Assembly: GCA_035547425.1 (NCBI GenBank) | Contig: DASZUU010000014.1 | Location: forward strand, 1 to 64,000 | From: Alloacidobacterium sp035547425 | Lineage (GTDB): Bacteria; Acidobacteriota; Terriglobia; Terriglobales; Acidobacteriaceae | DNA: 64,000 nt | Direction: 5' to 3' | Part shown: positions 8,623 to 18,170 of the stretch, one piece after another | How the letters are laid out: every line of letters begins with the position of its first letter | Numbering within the stretch: the first letter of the stretch is position 1 | Translations under genes and position numbers: made by a program | The notes under the pieces: model-generated | Seen by the model: the letters and a program-made list of their open reading frames with translations, nothing else | Told to the model about the DNA's origin: nothing | Database searches by the model: none

Positions 8623-9015
8623 ATGCGACCGATGACACGGATGTTTGTTTTGGCAGCAGCTCTGGTAAGTTCCAGTGCAGCCTTCGCACTTAGCAAGGTG
8701 ACGGTCAACGTTCCCTTCAACTTTGAGTCTCATGGCAAATCGTATGCGGCAGGCCGTTATGACATAAAGCTTGATATGAACCAGAATGTCCTGACGATCA
8801 CCAATCATGATCATCCGAAACAGTTCGCAATGTGGACTGTTTCTCCGGCAGACTTTGGTCCTGAAACGCCCATGCTCTCGATGAAATTCGATGATGCAGA
8901 GGATGGCTCGCATGAGTTGCGCAGCATCCGTCTGGCGGCGCGGACCACATCAGTACTGGACGCACGTGAAAAGCACACTGCGCAACGCGAAGTGTCGATC
9001 ACAGGCGGCCGGTAG
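8623..9015 (+). CDS. Small secreted protein, function unknown
   Basis: The 130-aa protein has a signal peptide (MRPMTRMFVLAAAL, probable cleavage near AFA). The mature part begins KVTVNVPFNFESHGKSYAAG and is predicted beta-rich. Small exported proteins with a VNVPFNF...AGxYxI opening are, to my knowledge, recurrent in acidobacterial genomes, but no biochemical role is known to me. It has a strong ribosome binding site and is followed by a strong intrinsic terminator, so it is probably a well-expressed single-gene transcript. Confidence 0.8.
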   Translation: MRPMTRMFVLAAALVSSSAAFALSKVTVNVPFNFESHGKSYAAGRYDIKLDMNQNVLTITNHDHPKQFAMWTVSPADFGPETPMLSMKFDDAEDGSHELRSIRLAARTTSVLDAREKHTAQREVSITGGR

Positions 9016-9036
9016 TAGCAACCACCCCTTCCAGGA

Positions 9037-9078
9037 AGAGCCTGTATCATCATGCTCCGATACAGGCTCTATTTTTTG
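9037..9078 (+). terminator. Strong intrinsic terminator
   Basis: The 12-bp perfect arms agagcctgtatc (9037-9048) and gatacaggctct (9059-9070) are followed by attttttg. The hairpin sits 21 bases after the stop of the small secreted protein. Confidence 0.93.
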
Positions 9079-9251
9079 TTTCCGTATCCCTTCTATAAAT
9101 AGAGCAAATCACACAAAATTCAAGAGTTCCAGCGAAACTTGGCTGCCGGTCTTCGTGTCTCTATAAAAGACAACTAGAATAAAAATAGTGAGCTTCCTAT
9201 GCGCGCTCCATTAGAACTGGCGGCGCACGCATCTAAGGAAGTGCGAAAACT

Positions 9252-11825
9252 ATGTGGAAACCATCTCGCCTGATAGCTGCTGTTCTTTTCACGTTTACCC
9301 TGCTGGCCTTCGCTGATCCTGCGCCTTTTGATCTGGCGGGACCAAAGGTTGAGGTGCGTGTGACACGAAACGGCAAAACACTGCCCATTTCCAGGGTGCC
9401 GAACCTGGTGGCCGGCGATAGGCTATGGATTCATCCAGTTATGCCGCCGGGGCAGTCGGTGAGATATCTGATGGTTGTGGCTTTCCTGCGCGGCTCAACC
9501 AATCCGCCCCCGGAAAAATGGTTCACGAAGGCTGAAACCTGGGATAAAAAAGTTCAGCAGGAAGGCATATTTGTAACAGTTCCAGATGGCGCGCAACAGG
9601 CAATTGTCTTCCTCGCGCCCTCCACTGGCGGTGATTTTGGAGCAGTTCGCGATGCCGTGCATTCCCGCCCGGGCTCGTTTGTGCGCGCTTCCCAGGATCT
9701 GAATCAATTGAGCCTTGACCGTGCCCGTCTCGATGCCTATCTTGAGGCGGTACGTGTAATCAACGAAACCAATCCCGACAAATTGAAGGATGTATCTCCG
9801 CTGCTTGCTCGCTCGCTCAGCATCAAGCTCGATCAGGACTGCCTGCAGAAAGTTGTAGAGCAGCAGGCATCCTGCCTTGTCCAGAAACAAAATGAACTGG
9901 TGATGGATGACGGCCACAGCCTTTCTGTTACCGATGCCCTGACCACGGGCGCAAGCAGCGATCTCGCCATGCAGCTTAGCTATACGCAGCGCGCGGGCGC
10001 AGGCTACTACAGCCCATACATAGCGTCAGTGATGGATATTGCGCATATCCTCGAAACCGTGCACACGGCGCAATATCAGTACATTCCGGCGCTGAACACA
10101 ATGCGCAATGATGAAGTTGATCTCAAGCTGAACACGCCGCCCTCATTCCGCAACCCTAAGTCTGTGATTGTCATGGCGCTGCCGGCCATTGATGGCGGGC
10201 ATCAGCCGCCGCTTCGCCCCGTCGATGAAAAACAGGAATTCTGCGTCGCTAAAGACAAGCTTGTTCTCCCCGTGGAGGGTGCTCCGCTGGCTTTCTCTAC
10301 CGCATATGCGCACGATATGGTGCTGCGTGTGAAAGACAAAGGCGGTAAGGATGTCGATATTCCGGTTAAGGCCGATCCTTCCCAGGGTGGATTTGTCGCC
10401 GAAACCAATCCCTCGATTACCGAAAAACTCAACAACAGCATGACCGGCACCTTGCGCGGCATGTGGGGTTTCGATGCCTATCAGGGGCCGTCTTTCCACC
10501 TGCAGAATGCTCAGACCACGAAATGGGAACTGGCCGCTACCGACACTCATGCGTTAGTTGTCGGGCGCGAGGACACTCTACATTTGACCTCGGGGAATTC
10601 AACCTGCGTGGATTCAATTACGGCAAAGAACAGCGCAGGCAGGGAAATCAAAACTGACTGGAAAGCTGACCAGCCCGACCAGCTTGAGGTCAAGATTCCT
10701 TTAAAAGATGAAAATCCCGGAGCTTTGACACTGCTAATTAAGCAGGCAGGAGCGAAAGAACCGCAAAAGCTGCCGCTGCAGATGCTCTCCGAAGCAGGAA
10801 AATACGTGAGCTTTACCTTGAACGCTGGCGATTCGCAGGGCGTGCTCGCCGGTAACCGCCTCGATGAAGTAGCGGGCCTTGAGTTGAAAGGCATCAAGTT
10901 CCAGCCCGGCAAACTGGCAAATACAGCCAGTGGAGATGCGCTTACGTTGACCGCTGCGGATCAAAAAACCGCAATTGGCTGGCATGCGGGGGATAAAGCC
11001 ACGGCACAGGTGCAATTAAAAGACGGCAGAACTCTCGATGTGCCGGCCAGCGTGGTGGCTCCGCGTCCAAAAGTACAGCTTCTTAGCAAAAATGTGCAGC
11101 CTTCCGACGAACTGCAAAACACGCATATTACCCTCACCGATACAAATGAAGTGCCGCTCAACAGCAAATTGGTCTTCTCCATCAAGGCGGTAACCCCGGA
11201 GACTTTTTCGCCCGATGAAAAGATCGAGGTCGCTACCGTTGATGGTTCATTCCACACCACTTTGAGCGTGGCAGACGGCAGCATGACACTGCAGGATGCG
11301 AAGACCGCCCTGGTAACTGTGGACCCATCGAAGAGCTTTGGGCCGTCCGCTTTTGGACCACTACAGTTCCGGCCAGTCACAACCAAAGGTACGACCGGCG
11401 ATTGGCAGCCGCTTGCCAATCTTGTCCGGCTACCTGTTCTGGAGACGCTGCAGTGCGCCCGAAATACATCGCAGCCCTGCACTCTGACTGGAACGAACCT
11501 TTTCCTGCTCGATGCAGTAGCTACCGATTCCGGCTTCAGTCAGGGAATGCAGGTCCCGGATGGTTTTGCCGGAAATACTCTTCAGGTGCCGCATCCGGCT
11601 GGCGGGTCGCTTTACGTCAAGCTCCGCGACGATCCATCTGCTGTAAATACAGTCACTTTGCCGACATCGCATCTGCCACAGCAAGCCTCCTCGCATGTGG
11701 CGCCGCCCCCGGCTGCCGAGGCTGCGCCCGCACCGGCACCTGCGCCACCCGCCGCCAAGCCGCAGCCTGTCGATGATACCCCCGCAACTCCAGTCCAGCC
11801 TGCCTCCAGTCAGCCTCATGAATAA
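9252..11825 (+). CDS. Large secreted protein with Pro/Ala-rich tail, function unknown
   Basis: The 857-aa protein has a clear signal peptide (LIAAVLFTFTLLAFADPAP). No catalytic motif is recognised. Residues from about 290 onward look like successive beta-sandwich modules (for example a REDTLHLTSGNSTCVDSITA stretch). The last 60 residues are a low-complexity Pro/Ala tail that may span or tether to the envelope. An AAGGAAG ribosome binding site supports the start. It lies upstream of the TonB-dependent receptor on the same strand, but the 243-bp gap argues for separate promoters. A surface structural or adhesion role is only a guess. Confidence 0.75.
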   Translation: MWKPSRLIAAVLFTFTLLAFADPAPFDLAGPKVEVRVTRNGKTLPISRVPNLVAGDRLWIHPVMPPGQSVRYLMVVAFLRGSTNPPPEKWFTKAETWDKKVQQEGIFVTVPDGAQQAIVFLAPSTGGDFGAVRDAVHSRPGSFVRASQDLNQLSLDRARLDAYLEAVRVINETNPDKLKDVSPLLARSLSIKLDQDCLQKVVEQQASCLVQKQNELVMDDGHSLSVTDALTTGASSDLAMQLSYTQRAGAGYYSPYIASVMDIAHILETVHTAQYQYIPALNTMRNDEVDLKLNTPPSFRNPKSVIVMALPAIDGGHQPPLRPVDEKQEFCVAKDKLVLPVEGAPLAFSTAYAHDMVLRVKDKGGKDVDIPVKADPSQGGFVAETNPSITEKLNNSMTGTLRGMWGFDAYQGPSFHLQNAQTTKWELAATDTHALVVGREDTLHLTSGNSTCVDSITAKNSAGREIKTDWKADQPDQLEVKIPLKDENPGALTLLIKQAGAKEPQKLPLQMLSEAGKYVSFTLNAGDSQGVLAGNRLDEVAGLELKGIKFQPGKLANTASGDALTLTAADQKTAIGWHAGDKATAQVQLKDGRTLDVPASVVAPRPKVQLLSKNVQPSDELQNTHITLTDTNEVPLNSKLVFSIKAVTPETFSPDEKIEVATVDGSFHTTLSVADGSMTLQDAKTALVTVDPSKSFGPSAFGPLQFRPVTTKGTTGDWQPLANLVRLPVLETLQCARNTSQPCTLTGTNLFLLDAVATDSGFSQGMQVPDGFAGNTLQVPHPAGGSLYVKLRDDPSAVNTVTLPTSHLPQQASSHVAPPPAAEAAPAPAPAPPAAKPQPVDDTPATPVQPASSQPHE

Positions 11826-12068
11826 TGAAAGGGAGACGTCGAGAAATGCGGCGTTTCCTTTTTCGTGTGCAAATCCCGAACCGCTGCTATCTTTTTAAGA
11901 AAAAGAAAAAAGCCTCTCCGTTTATCAATTTGTAACGCAATCATGGGAGGCTAAAAGCTGGCTGTATCCGGCTTTAAAGCGCTTCATGATACTCCTTAGA
12001 GCGCCTGGAACAGCGTGCTATAGATGATCCCGAACGCCGTGGATCCAATTCTTTAGGAGAGTCAGTTT

Positions 12069-15000
12069 ATGATGCAACGTTTCTGGCGGAGCTTCGTCCT
12101 CCTGCTTTGTCTTGCCTGCGTTTGTTCCATATATTCCACCGCGCGTGCTCAGAGCACCACCCAGGGTGCAATCGCAGGCAGCGTCCTCGATGCCAACAAT
12201 TCGGCCATACCGAATGCAGCAGTCAAAATTCACAATGACGGCACTAACGCTGAATTCGATGTCACTGCAGATGCGAGCGGCTATTTTAAAGCTCCGCTGC
12301 TTCCTCCCGGTACTTACACCGTCAATATCTCGGCTTCGGGTTTTAATGATCTCCGTATTACGCCCGTAACCGTAGCGATTGGTCAATTAACGACGCTACA
12401 GCCCAAGCTGACGGTTGGAGCTGTATCCAATACCGTTACAGTTTCTGCGGCGGCACCCATTATCAACACGGAATCGCCGGATTTTGCTTCGAACCTGAAC
12501 CAGGTCGCTATCGATAATCTGCCGATCAATGGCCGTCGTTGGTCCGATCTCGCTCTGCTCACTCCCGGCGTAGTTGCCGACTCCAACGGTTTTGGGCTGC
12601 TCAGTGTGCGCGGCATCAGCCCATTGCTCAACAACGTTGAGATTGATGGCGCAGACGATAATCAGGCGTTTTTCTCAGAAGAACGCGGTCGCACCCGTGA
12701 AGGCTATTCCACGTCGCAGGCTGCAGTGCAGGAGTTCCAGGTGAACACCGGCGTCTACTCGGCGGAATATGGCCGTGCTGCCGGGGGCGTCATCAACTCT
12801 ATTACCAAGAGCGGCACAAATGACCTGCACGGTGAGCTGTACTTCTATGACCGTGACAATAACTGGGGCGCTTTCAATCCTTTCACCACCACATCGGTCT
12901 ACAATCCGGCCACAAATACCATTAGCAGCGGCCCCTACAAGCCAAAAGACTGGCGTAAAGAGTGGGGACTGGCTATCGGCGGTCCGCTCGTCAAGGACAA
13001 GCTCTTCTGGTTCTACGCTTACGACCAATACAAGCGTAATTTCCCCGGAACTGCAAAGCCCTCGTCACCCAACAGCTTCTTTGCCTTCCCTGATGCTCCA
13101 ACCACTTCAGCCGGCGATACTGTAAGCGTTCAGGGCGTTTCGTATACCTGCAATACCGCAACCGGTTATCTTGCCGGTCCTTCTTCCAGCAGTAGTGCTT
13201 ATGCGCTGGATGCTTCGGCATGTGCCTTGGCTGCGCGTGCAAACCTCGGCAGTTATGGTGGTGGTGTTACCGCTTACGAGAACGGCCTGATCGGCCTGCT
13301 CTCCAACCTGGGTTCCGTTCCGCGTACCGGCGACCAGGTCATCAATACTCCGAAAATTGACTGGCAGATTACAGATCGTGAGCATGCCAGCTTCCTCTAC
13401 CATCGTCTACGTTGGGATTCGCCCGGCGGTGTTCAGACCCAGGCTACAAATAACTATGCTATCGACACATTCGGTACGGACTTTGTAAAGCTTGACTACG
13501 GTCTCGCTCGCCTCGACAGCGTAATCACCAATTCGCTCACAAATGAAATTCGCTTTCAGTATGGCCGTGAGCTGAATGACGAAGGTCAGCAGCCTTACAG
13601 CGCCTACACGCAACAGCATCTTGTGGGTGCCGGTGGAAATGTGCCGGAAGTAGCCCTCGCAACTTCCAGCGGTTTCTACATGGGCTCGCCCTACTACTCC
13701 TATCGTGTTGCTTATCCGGATGAGCGCAAGTGGCAGATCGGCGATACCGCTGCCTGGACACATGGCAATCATTCTTTGAAGTTCGGTTTTGACCTGGTTC
13801 ATAACTTCGATCTTCAAAACAATACCTACGAAAGCAACGGCTATATCTCTTACAGCTACATTGGCAATTACTTTGCGGATATGCTTTCCGCGGGCGGTCC
13901 GAGCAGCACCTGCAATAGCACTGCATCGCAATACGGCTCCGCATCCAGCAGTGCGGTCGGCACCTATCCTTGCTACAGCTCGTTTGTTCAGGGGTTTGGT
14001 CCATCCGTCTTCTCCCTGGCCACGCTCGATCAGGGCTATTTTGTGCAGGACACATGGAAAGTATCGCCGCGCCTCACGCTTGACCTCGGCGTGCGCTACG
14101 ATTATGAAAACCTGCCTGGGCCTTACGCCAACCTGCTCACCGCTTCCGGCAGCTTTGTGCCTTACGGTCCATCCACGAGCGGTCTCTGCAGCGGAGCAGT
14201 CAACGGTTGTACCGATGTTGCCCAACAAGCATCCCTCTTCAACCACCCGAGCGACAAGAATAACTTCGGTCCGCGTGTTGGTTTTGCCTATAACGTTTTC
14301 GGAAATGGTAATACCGTTCTGCGCGGTGGATACGGCATGTATTATGGCCGCGTCTTTAACGCCATGCTCCTTAACACGTACTACAACACCGGCAGCCCGC
14401 TTGGACAGTTCACCGCATCTCTCAAGCCCAACGCCTCCGGCGCGCCGAAGTTCCCAAATATCATCTCTGCGGCCAATCCTCCTAAGCCCAGTTCGGATTA
14501 TTTCGCCAAGAACTTCCAGAACCCCATGGTTCATGAGTGGGATCTGACTCTGCAGCAGGGATTGCCGCACAGCACCGTCTTCTCCTTGAGCTACCTCGGA
14601 GCTCTTGGACGCGAGCTGCCCAATTATCTCAATATCAATCTGAATCCAAATCCGAACACGAATCCGCTCAGCCCGAAGAACACAACCCCGAATGGTGTCG
14701 TGAATTCCACCATTACCGTTGTCGATCCCACCGGCAAGGGGCCGCTTGCAAATGGAAGCACTTTCGTGGTTCCCACCTACACCAGCTACATCAACCCCAG
14801 CTTCCAGGCGGTAACGGAGGTAGTGAGCAACATCAACTCCAGCTATCACGCCATGGTGGCCGAGATTCAGAACAACTCGTCCAAGTTCATCCAGTTCGAT
14901 GCTAACTACACCTGGTCGCACGCGATGGACTTCAACCAGAACCAGAGCACCGCGCCTGGCACGAACGGCTGGCTCGATCCTTATGGAAACGCCCGCGCAA

Positions 15001-15566
15001 ACTACGCGAATTCAAACTTTAATGTTCCGAATCGCTTCGTCGGATGGGCTGTTATCAATCTACCCAACACGCAGACGCAGACTTGGTATAAATGGCTGGC
15101 CAATAATTGGAGCGTGAATCCAATCGTCCAGGCACAAAACGGTCTGCCGTATTCGGCAACCATCTCCAGCGGCTATAACTCCTACTCGGCTCTTAATAGC
15201 GGCTGGAATGGCGCAGGCAGCGTCTATTACATTCCGCAAATCGGCCGTAACACCTTTCAACAGCGCCGTACGGCTGTCATTGATATCCGCGCCGAAAAGC
15301 AGTTCACCTTCCACGAGAAATATAACCTTCAACTGGTCGGTGAAGCATTCAACCTCTTTAACCATGTCAATGTGACTTCGGTGAATACCGGGGGGTACAT
15401 CCTCAGCTCCGGTTCGTCTTCGGCACTTCCAGCCGAGACTTCGACCCTGACCTACCAGACTGTAAGTGGTACGGATACACCCATCCTCGGTCAGATCACC
15501 AATGCCAATTCAAACTACGTCTATAGCCCTCGCCAGGTGCAGGTGGCGGTGCGCTTCGAGTTTTAA
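12069..15566 (+). CDS. Oar-like TonB-dependent outer-membrane receptor
   Basis: The 1165-aa protein has a signal peptide ending near STARAQS. A carboxypeptidase-regulatory (CarboxypepD_reg-like) beta-sandwich follows at about residues 30-115 (GAIAGSVLDANNSAIPNAAV). A TonB plug at about 120-245 includes LPINGRRW and EYGRAAGGVINSITKSGTN. The remainder is a beta-barrel ending in the terminal aromatic motif VAVRFEF. This architecture is that of Oar-type receptors, which are expanded in Acidobacteria. The substrate is unknown; oligosaccharides, siderophores or peptides are possible. The start is supported by TTAGGAGAG, and a terminator follows at 15582. Confidence 0.93.
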   Translation: MMQRFWRSFVLLLCLACVCSIYSTARAQSTTQGAIAGSVLDANNSAIPNAAVKIHNDGTNAEFDVTADASGYFKAPLLPPGTYTVNISASGFNDLRITPVTVAIGQLTTLQPKLTVGAVSNTVTVSAAAPIINTESPDFASNLNQVAIDNLPINGRRWSDLALLTPGVVADSNGFGLLSVRGISPLLNNVEIDGADDNQAFFSEERGRTREGYSTSQAAVQEFQVNTGVYSAEYGRAAGGVINSITKSGTNDLHGELYFYDRDNNWGAFNPFTTTSVYNPATNTISSGPYKPKDWRKEWGLAIGGPLVKDKLFWFYAYDQYKRNFPGTAKPSSPNSFFAFPDAPTTSAGDTVSVQGVSYTCNTATGYLAGPSSSSSAYALDASACALAARANLGSYGGGVTAYENGLIGLLSNLGSVPRTGDQVINTPKIDWQITDREHASFLYHRLRWDSPGGVQTQATNNYAIDTFGTDFVKLDYGLARLDSVITNSLTNEIRFQYGRELNDEGQQPYSAYTQQHLVGAGGNVPEVALATSSGFYMGSPYYSYRVAYPDERKWQIGDTAAWTHGNHSLKFGFDLVHNFDLQNNTYESNGYISYSYIGNYFADMLSAGGPSSTCNSTASQYGSASSSAVGTYPCYSSFVQGFGPSVFSLATLDQGYFVQDTWKVSPRLTLDLGVRYDYENLPGPYANLLTASGSFVPYGPSTSGLCSGAVNGCTDVAQQASLFNHPSDKNNFGPRVGFAYNVFGNGNTVLRGGYGMYYGRVFNAMLLNTYYNTGSPLGQFTASLKPNASGAPKFPNIISAANPPKPSSDYFAKNFQNPMVHEWDLTLQQGLPHSTVFSLSYLGALGRELPNYLNINLNPNPNTNPLSPKNTTPNGVVNSTITVVDPTGKGPLANGSTFVVPTYTSYINPSFQAVTEVVSNINSSYHAMVAEIQNNSSKFIQFDANYTWSHAMDFNQNQSTAPGTNGWLDPYGNARANYANSNFNVPNRFVGWAVINLPNTQTQTWYKWLANNWSVNPIVQAQNGLPYSATISSGYNSYSALNSGWNGAGSVYYIPQIGRNTFQQRRTAVIDIRAEKQFTFHEKYNLQLVGEAFNLFNHVNVTSVNTGGYILSSGSSSALPAETSTLTYQTVSGTDTPILGQITNANSNYVYSPRQVQVAVRFEF

Positions 15567-15581
15567 TGGCGTGGAAACAAC

Positions 15582-15616
15582 AAAGCGCGGCAGCTTTTTA
15601 GCTGTCGCGCTTTTCT
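15582..15616 (+). terminator. Intrinsic terminator after the TonB-dependent receptor
   Basis: The arms aaagcgcggcagct and agctgtcgcgcttt (one G:T pair) enclose a TTTT loop, and further T's follow. It lies 15 bases beyond the receptor stop codon. Confidence 0.88.
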
Positions 15617-15685
15617 TTGCATTGGAAACGATTCGAGAATGGATTGACTTTCAGGCAAGGCAACAAGCGGCCCGGAAAAGATAAG

Positions 15686-16630
15686 TCAGGCTCCGGAGTA
15701 CTGGTTCTGTTTGCTGAATCGCGATCCGGTTGCCATGAGTGCCTCGATTTCATGGGCAGGCCGGATGCCGCCACGCGCACCCGAAGCCATGCAATTCAAT
15801 GCGGCGGCGGCGCAGGCAAAATCAAGTTGCCGTTCGAGAGGCCATTGTTGCAGCAGGCCGTAGATAAAGCCGGCGTGGAAAATATCCCCGGCCCCGGTAG
15901 TATCGACCACAGGAACGCGGTATGCCGCAGAATAATAGAACTGCTTGCCGTCCCAGGCCAGCACGCCATCCTGTCCCAGAGTTGCGGCCGTCAGTACATT
16001 CCCGAAACGCTTTCGCATGCGCCGCAGGGCTACTTCCAGGTCATCCTCTTCCATCAGGCGGATAGGGAAGTCGCGGCTGGCAATCAGGTAGTCGATATTC
16101 TCCAGCAGAGCTTCGACGCCGGGGTACGGCTCATCCAGGTCCCCGATGACCGGGATTCCAGCTTCCCGCGCCCATTGCGCTGCCAGCGTGGCCGCAGCCG
16201 TGTCGTGGCCATCTACGTGGAGCGCGCGCGCATTGACCACCCAGTCCCGCTTCAGGTCGCCGGGCTGCAGAACGATCCGCTCATCGCGGCGGCAGAGAAC
16301 CGTGCGCTCGCCTTCGCTGTCCACCAGGATCAGCGACTGCGGGCTGGCGCTGCCGGGAGCAATGATGAGCCGCGCTTCCACTCCGGCGCGGGCAAAAGCT
16401 TCCTGGTGCAGCGTGGCCGCGGTGTCGTCGCCCAGTTTGCCTACGTAGCGGGTCTGCATGCCCCAGTGTTGGCAGGCTACAACCGTGGTGGCCACCTGTC
16501 CGCCGGGCAGTACGCTGGCCGTGCTGTATTCGATCTTGGAGCCGGCTTTGGGAAAAGTAGTGAGGGGGATGAGTGTATCGGTAGCGTTCAGCCCGACGCC
16601 GACCAGATCCACCTTCGGCACTTTGGTCAT
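15686..16630 (-). CDS. PfkB-family carbohydrate kinase
   Basis: The 314-aa ribokinase-like sugar kinase has an N-terminal glycine-containing substrate region (VGVGLNATDTLIPL) and GGQVATTVVACQHWG. The C-terminal DTTGAGDIFHAGF carries the catalytic Asp and anion hole near residue 250. It probably transfers phosphate from ATP to a sugar or nucleoside in the cytoplasm. The exact substrate (ribose, fructose, sulfofructose or adenosine) cannot be decided from these motifs. It stands alone on the minus strand, convergent with the receptor gene. Confidence 0.9.
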   Translation of the reverse strand: MTKVPKVDLVGVGLNATDTLIPLTTFPKAGSKIEYSTASVLPGGQVATTVVACQHWGMQTRYVGKLGDDTAATLHQEAFARAGVEARLIIAPGSASPQSLILVDSEGERTVLCRRDERIVLQPGDLKRDWVVNARALHVDGHDTAAATLAAQWAREAGIPVIGDLDEPYPGVEALLENIDYLIASRDFPIRLMEEDDLEVALRRMRKRFGNVLTAATLGQDGVLAWDGKQFYYSAAYRVPVVDTTGAGDIFHAGFIYGLLQQWPLERQLDFACAAAALNCMASGARGGIRPAHEIEALMATGSRFSKQNQYSGA

Positions 16631-16784
16631 CTTTCCACTGTAAATGATAGGAATCTCATTGAACCAGTGCCGAATAGTGGGGCATTTCGTCTAACAGACG
16701 ATGCGGCATCGCCGTTTTTGCCTCGCGCAGATACAATGTAGATGAATCAGAAATCCCGCTGGAAAAGAGCAGAGAACCGGACGA

Positions 16785-17756
16785 ATGAGTTTGCAGTCAA
16801 ACAGCAACATCTGGAAGTGGAAGTGCGCAACAACCCTAAGGCTTGGATTCTATTTAGCCGCTGTTTTTGCTCTTCTCCTATTACTTCCGCAAGGCCATAG
16901 TCAGACCATTGGCACGCGCACCGCACTGGTTATCCGCGCGGACAATGGCAAGACGGTTCTTTCCGTTACGGTCAAGGACCCGACGGGAGCTACCGTTACC
17001 GACGGCACCGTCAGCTTCATGAGCGGTGGACTGTCGCTCGGCTCAGCCATTGTGCAGGAAGACGGTACGGCAACCCTCACCCTGGACAAGCTGCCCGCTT
17101 CCGCCAAGCAGATTACGGCGGTTTATTCAGGCAGCAATCGCTATGCCGCATCGGCTTCGGCGAGCGCGCAGGTGCAGGCGGATGCTACGACCGCGCCCCC
17201 GGATTTCTCCGTTGCCGCGAATCCTACTTCCTTGTCACTCAATGCGGGCGAATACGGCACAACCATTCTCACTGTGACGCCGGAGAACGGGTTTACGCAG
17301 TCGGTGACCCTTTCTCTGTCGGGGCTGCCGGTTGCAACCACCGCAACCTTTACGCCGCAAGCGGTCATTCCTTCCTCCGGCGCGGTGACCAGCACGTTGC
17401 AGATTCAGACAACGGCCAATTCGAAGGCCACATCGGCAAAGAACGATGGAGCGCCGCTCAACCGTGAACATCTGGCATATGCAGTGCTATTTCCCGGCGT
17501 GCTTGCCCTGGTCGGAATCGGTGCCTTCCGCAAGCGTCACAGCCACGCGCTTCGGGTTCTGGGTATTGCGTTGCTGCTGCTGGCCAGCGTCTCCGGCCTG
17601 ACCGCCTGCTCGCAGCGGTATGGATATCTGCATCATCCGCCTACTGCGAACACCGGCACTCCGGCCGGAACGTATACGCTGACGATGACCGCGTACTCCA
17701 ACAACGGTGGCGAAGTGACAAGCCATCCGCTGCAGATTACGCTGACCGTAAAGTAA
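16785..17756 (+). CDS. Ig-like repeat envelope protein
   Basis: The 323-aa protein has an N-terminal membrane or signal segment (FYLAAVFALLLLLPQG). Two Ig-like beta-sandwich modules follow: one at about 42-130 (Big_3/5-like, GTVSFMSGGLSLGSA), and a second at about 140-215 (VAANPTSLSLNAGEYGTT). After these come an internal hydrophobic span with a small basic loop (AYAVLFPGVLALVGIGAFRK), another hydrophobic segment, and a final beta strand region. The function is probably structural or adhesive. The stop codon is only 2 bp from the convergent DUF302 stop. Confidence 0.75.
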   Translation: MSLQSNSNIWKWKCATTLRLGFYLAAVFALLLLLPQGHSQTIGTRTALVIRADNGKTVLSVTVKDPTGATVTDGTVSFMSGGLSLGSAIVQEDGTATLTLDKLPASAKQITAVYSGSNRYAASASASAQVQADATTAPPDFSVAANPTSLSLNAGEYGTTILTVTPENGFTQSVTLSLSGLPVATTATFTPQAVIPSSGAVTSTLQIQTTANSKATSAKNDGAPLNREHLAYAVLFPGVLALVGIGAFRKRHSHALRVLGIALLLLASVSGLTACSQRYGYLHHPPTANTGTPAGTYTLTMTAYSNNGGEVTSHPLQITLTVK

Positions 17757-17758
17757 GG

Positions 17759-18148
17759 CTATTCCGCGATTGCGGCGGCCAGCTTTTCGATGACAGCAAT
17801 ATTCGCAACTAAATCCTGCGGCAATTGATGCCGCGCAGCAAGATAAGCGGGAGCGTTCCATGAAACGGAAACGCTCCCGCTTTTGTCTTCTGCTATCAGT
17901 ATCTTCAGCGGCAGATCGATGGCAATGCTGGGCGTGGCTAGCATCAGCGGAGTTCCCGCCTTCGGGCTGCCGAAGATGGCCAGTTTCGTCGGAGGCATCC
18001 GGAGGCCGACCTTCGCAGCCTCGCCGCTGTGATCGACCACAGCGAAAAGCTGGATGCCTTTTTCCTGCAGCAGATGTTTGAGGCGATCTACGGTTTCCTC
18101 TACCGAATAGCGGCTCGGGATGGAGATAATTCCATTTGTGTCTGTCAT
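17759..18148 (-). CDS. DUF302-domain protein
   Basis: The 129-aa protein matches the DUF302 style: SVEETVDRLKHLLQEKGIQLFAVVDHSGEAAKVGL, then PPTKLAIFGSPKAGTPLM, an acidic dimer-forming fold of unknown function. Many relatives are cytoplasmic, and some carry a signal peptide; this one shows none. It is followed 22 bp downstream on its own upstream side by fabD on the same strand, so the two may be co-transcribed (fabD first). Confidence 0.85.
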   Translation of the reverse strand: MTDTNGIISIPSRYSVEETVDRLKHLLQEKGIQLFAVVDHSGEAAKVGLRMPPTKLAIFGSPKAGTPLMLATPSIAIDLPLKILIAEDKSGSVSVSWNAPAYLAARHQLPQDLVANIAVIEKLAAAIAE

Positions 18149-18170
18149 GAGCCGCTATTGTAGCCGAGGC

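Noticed and set aside
13407..14921. 504-codon open frame antisense to the TonB-dependent receptor
   Set aside because: It lies wholly opposite a clearly coding receptor gene and shows no recognisable domain or ribosome binding site.
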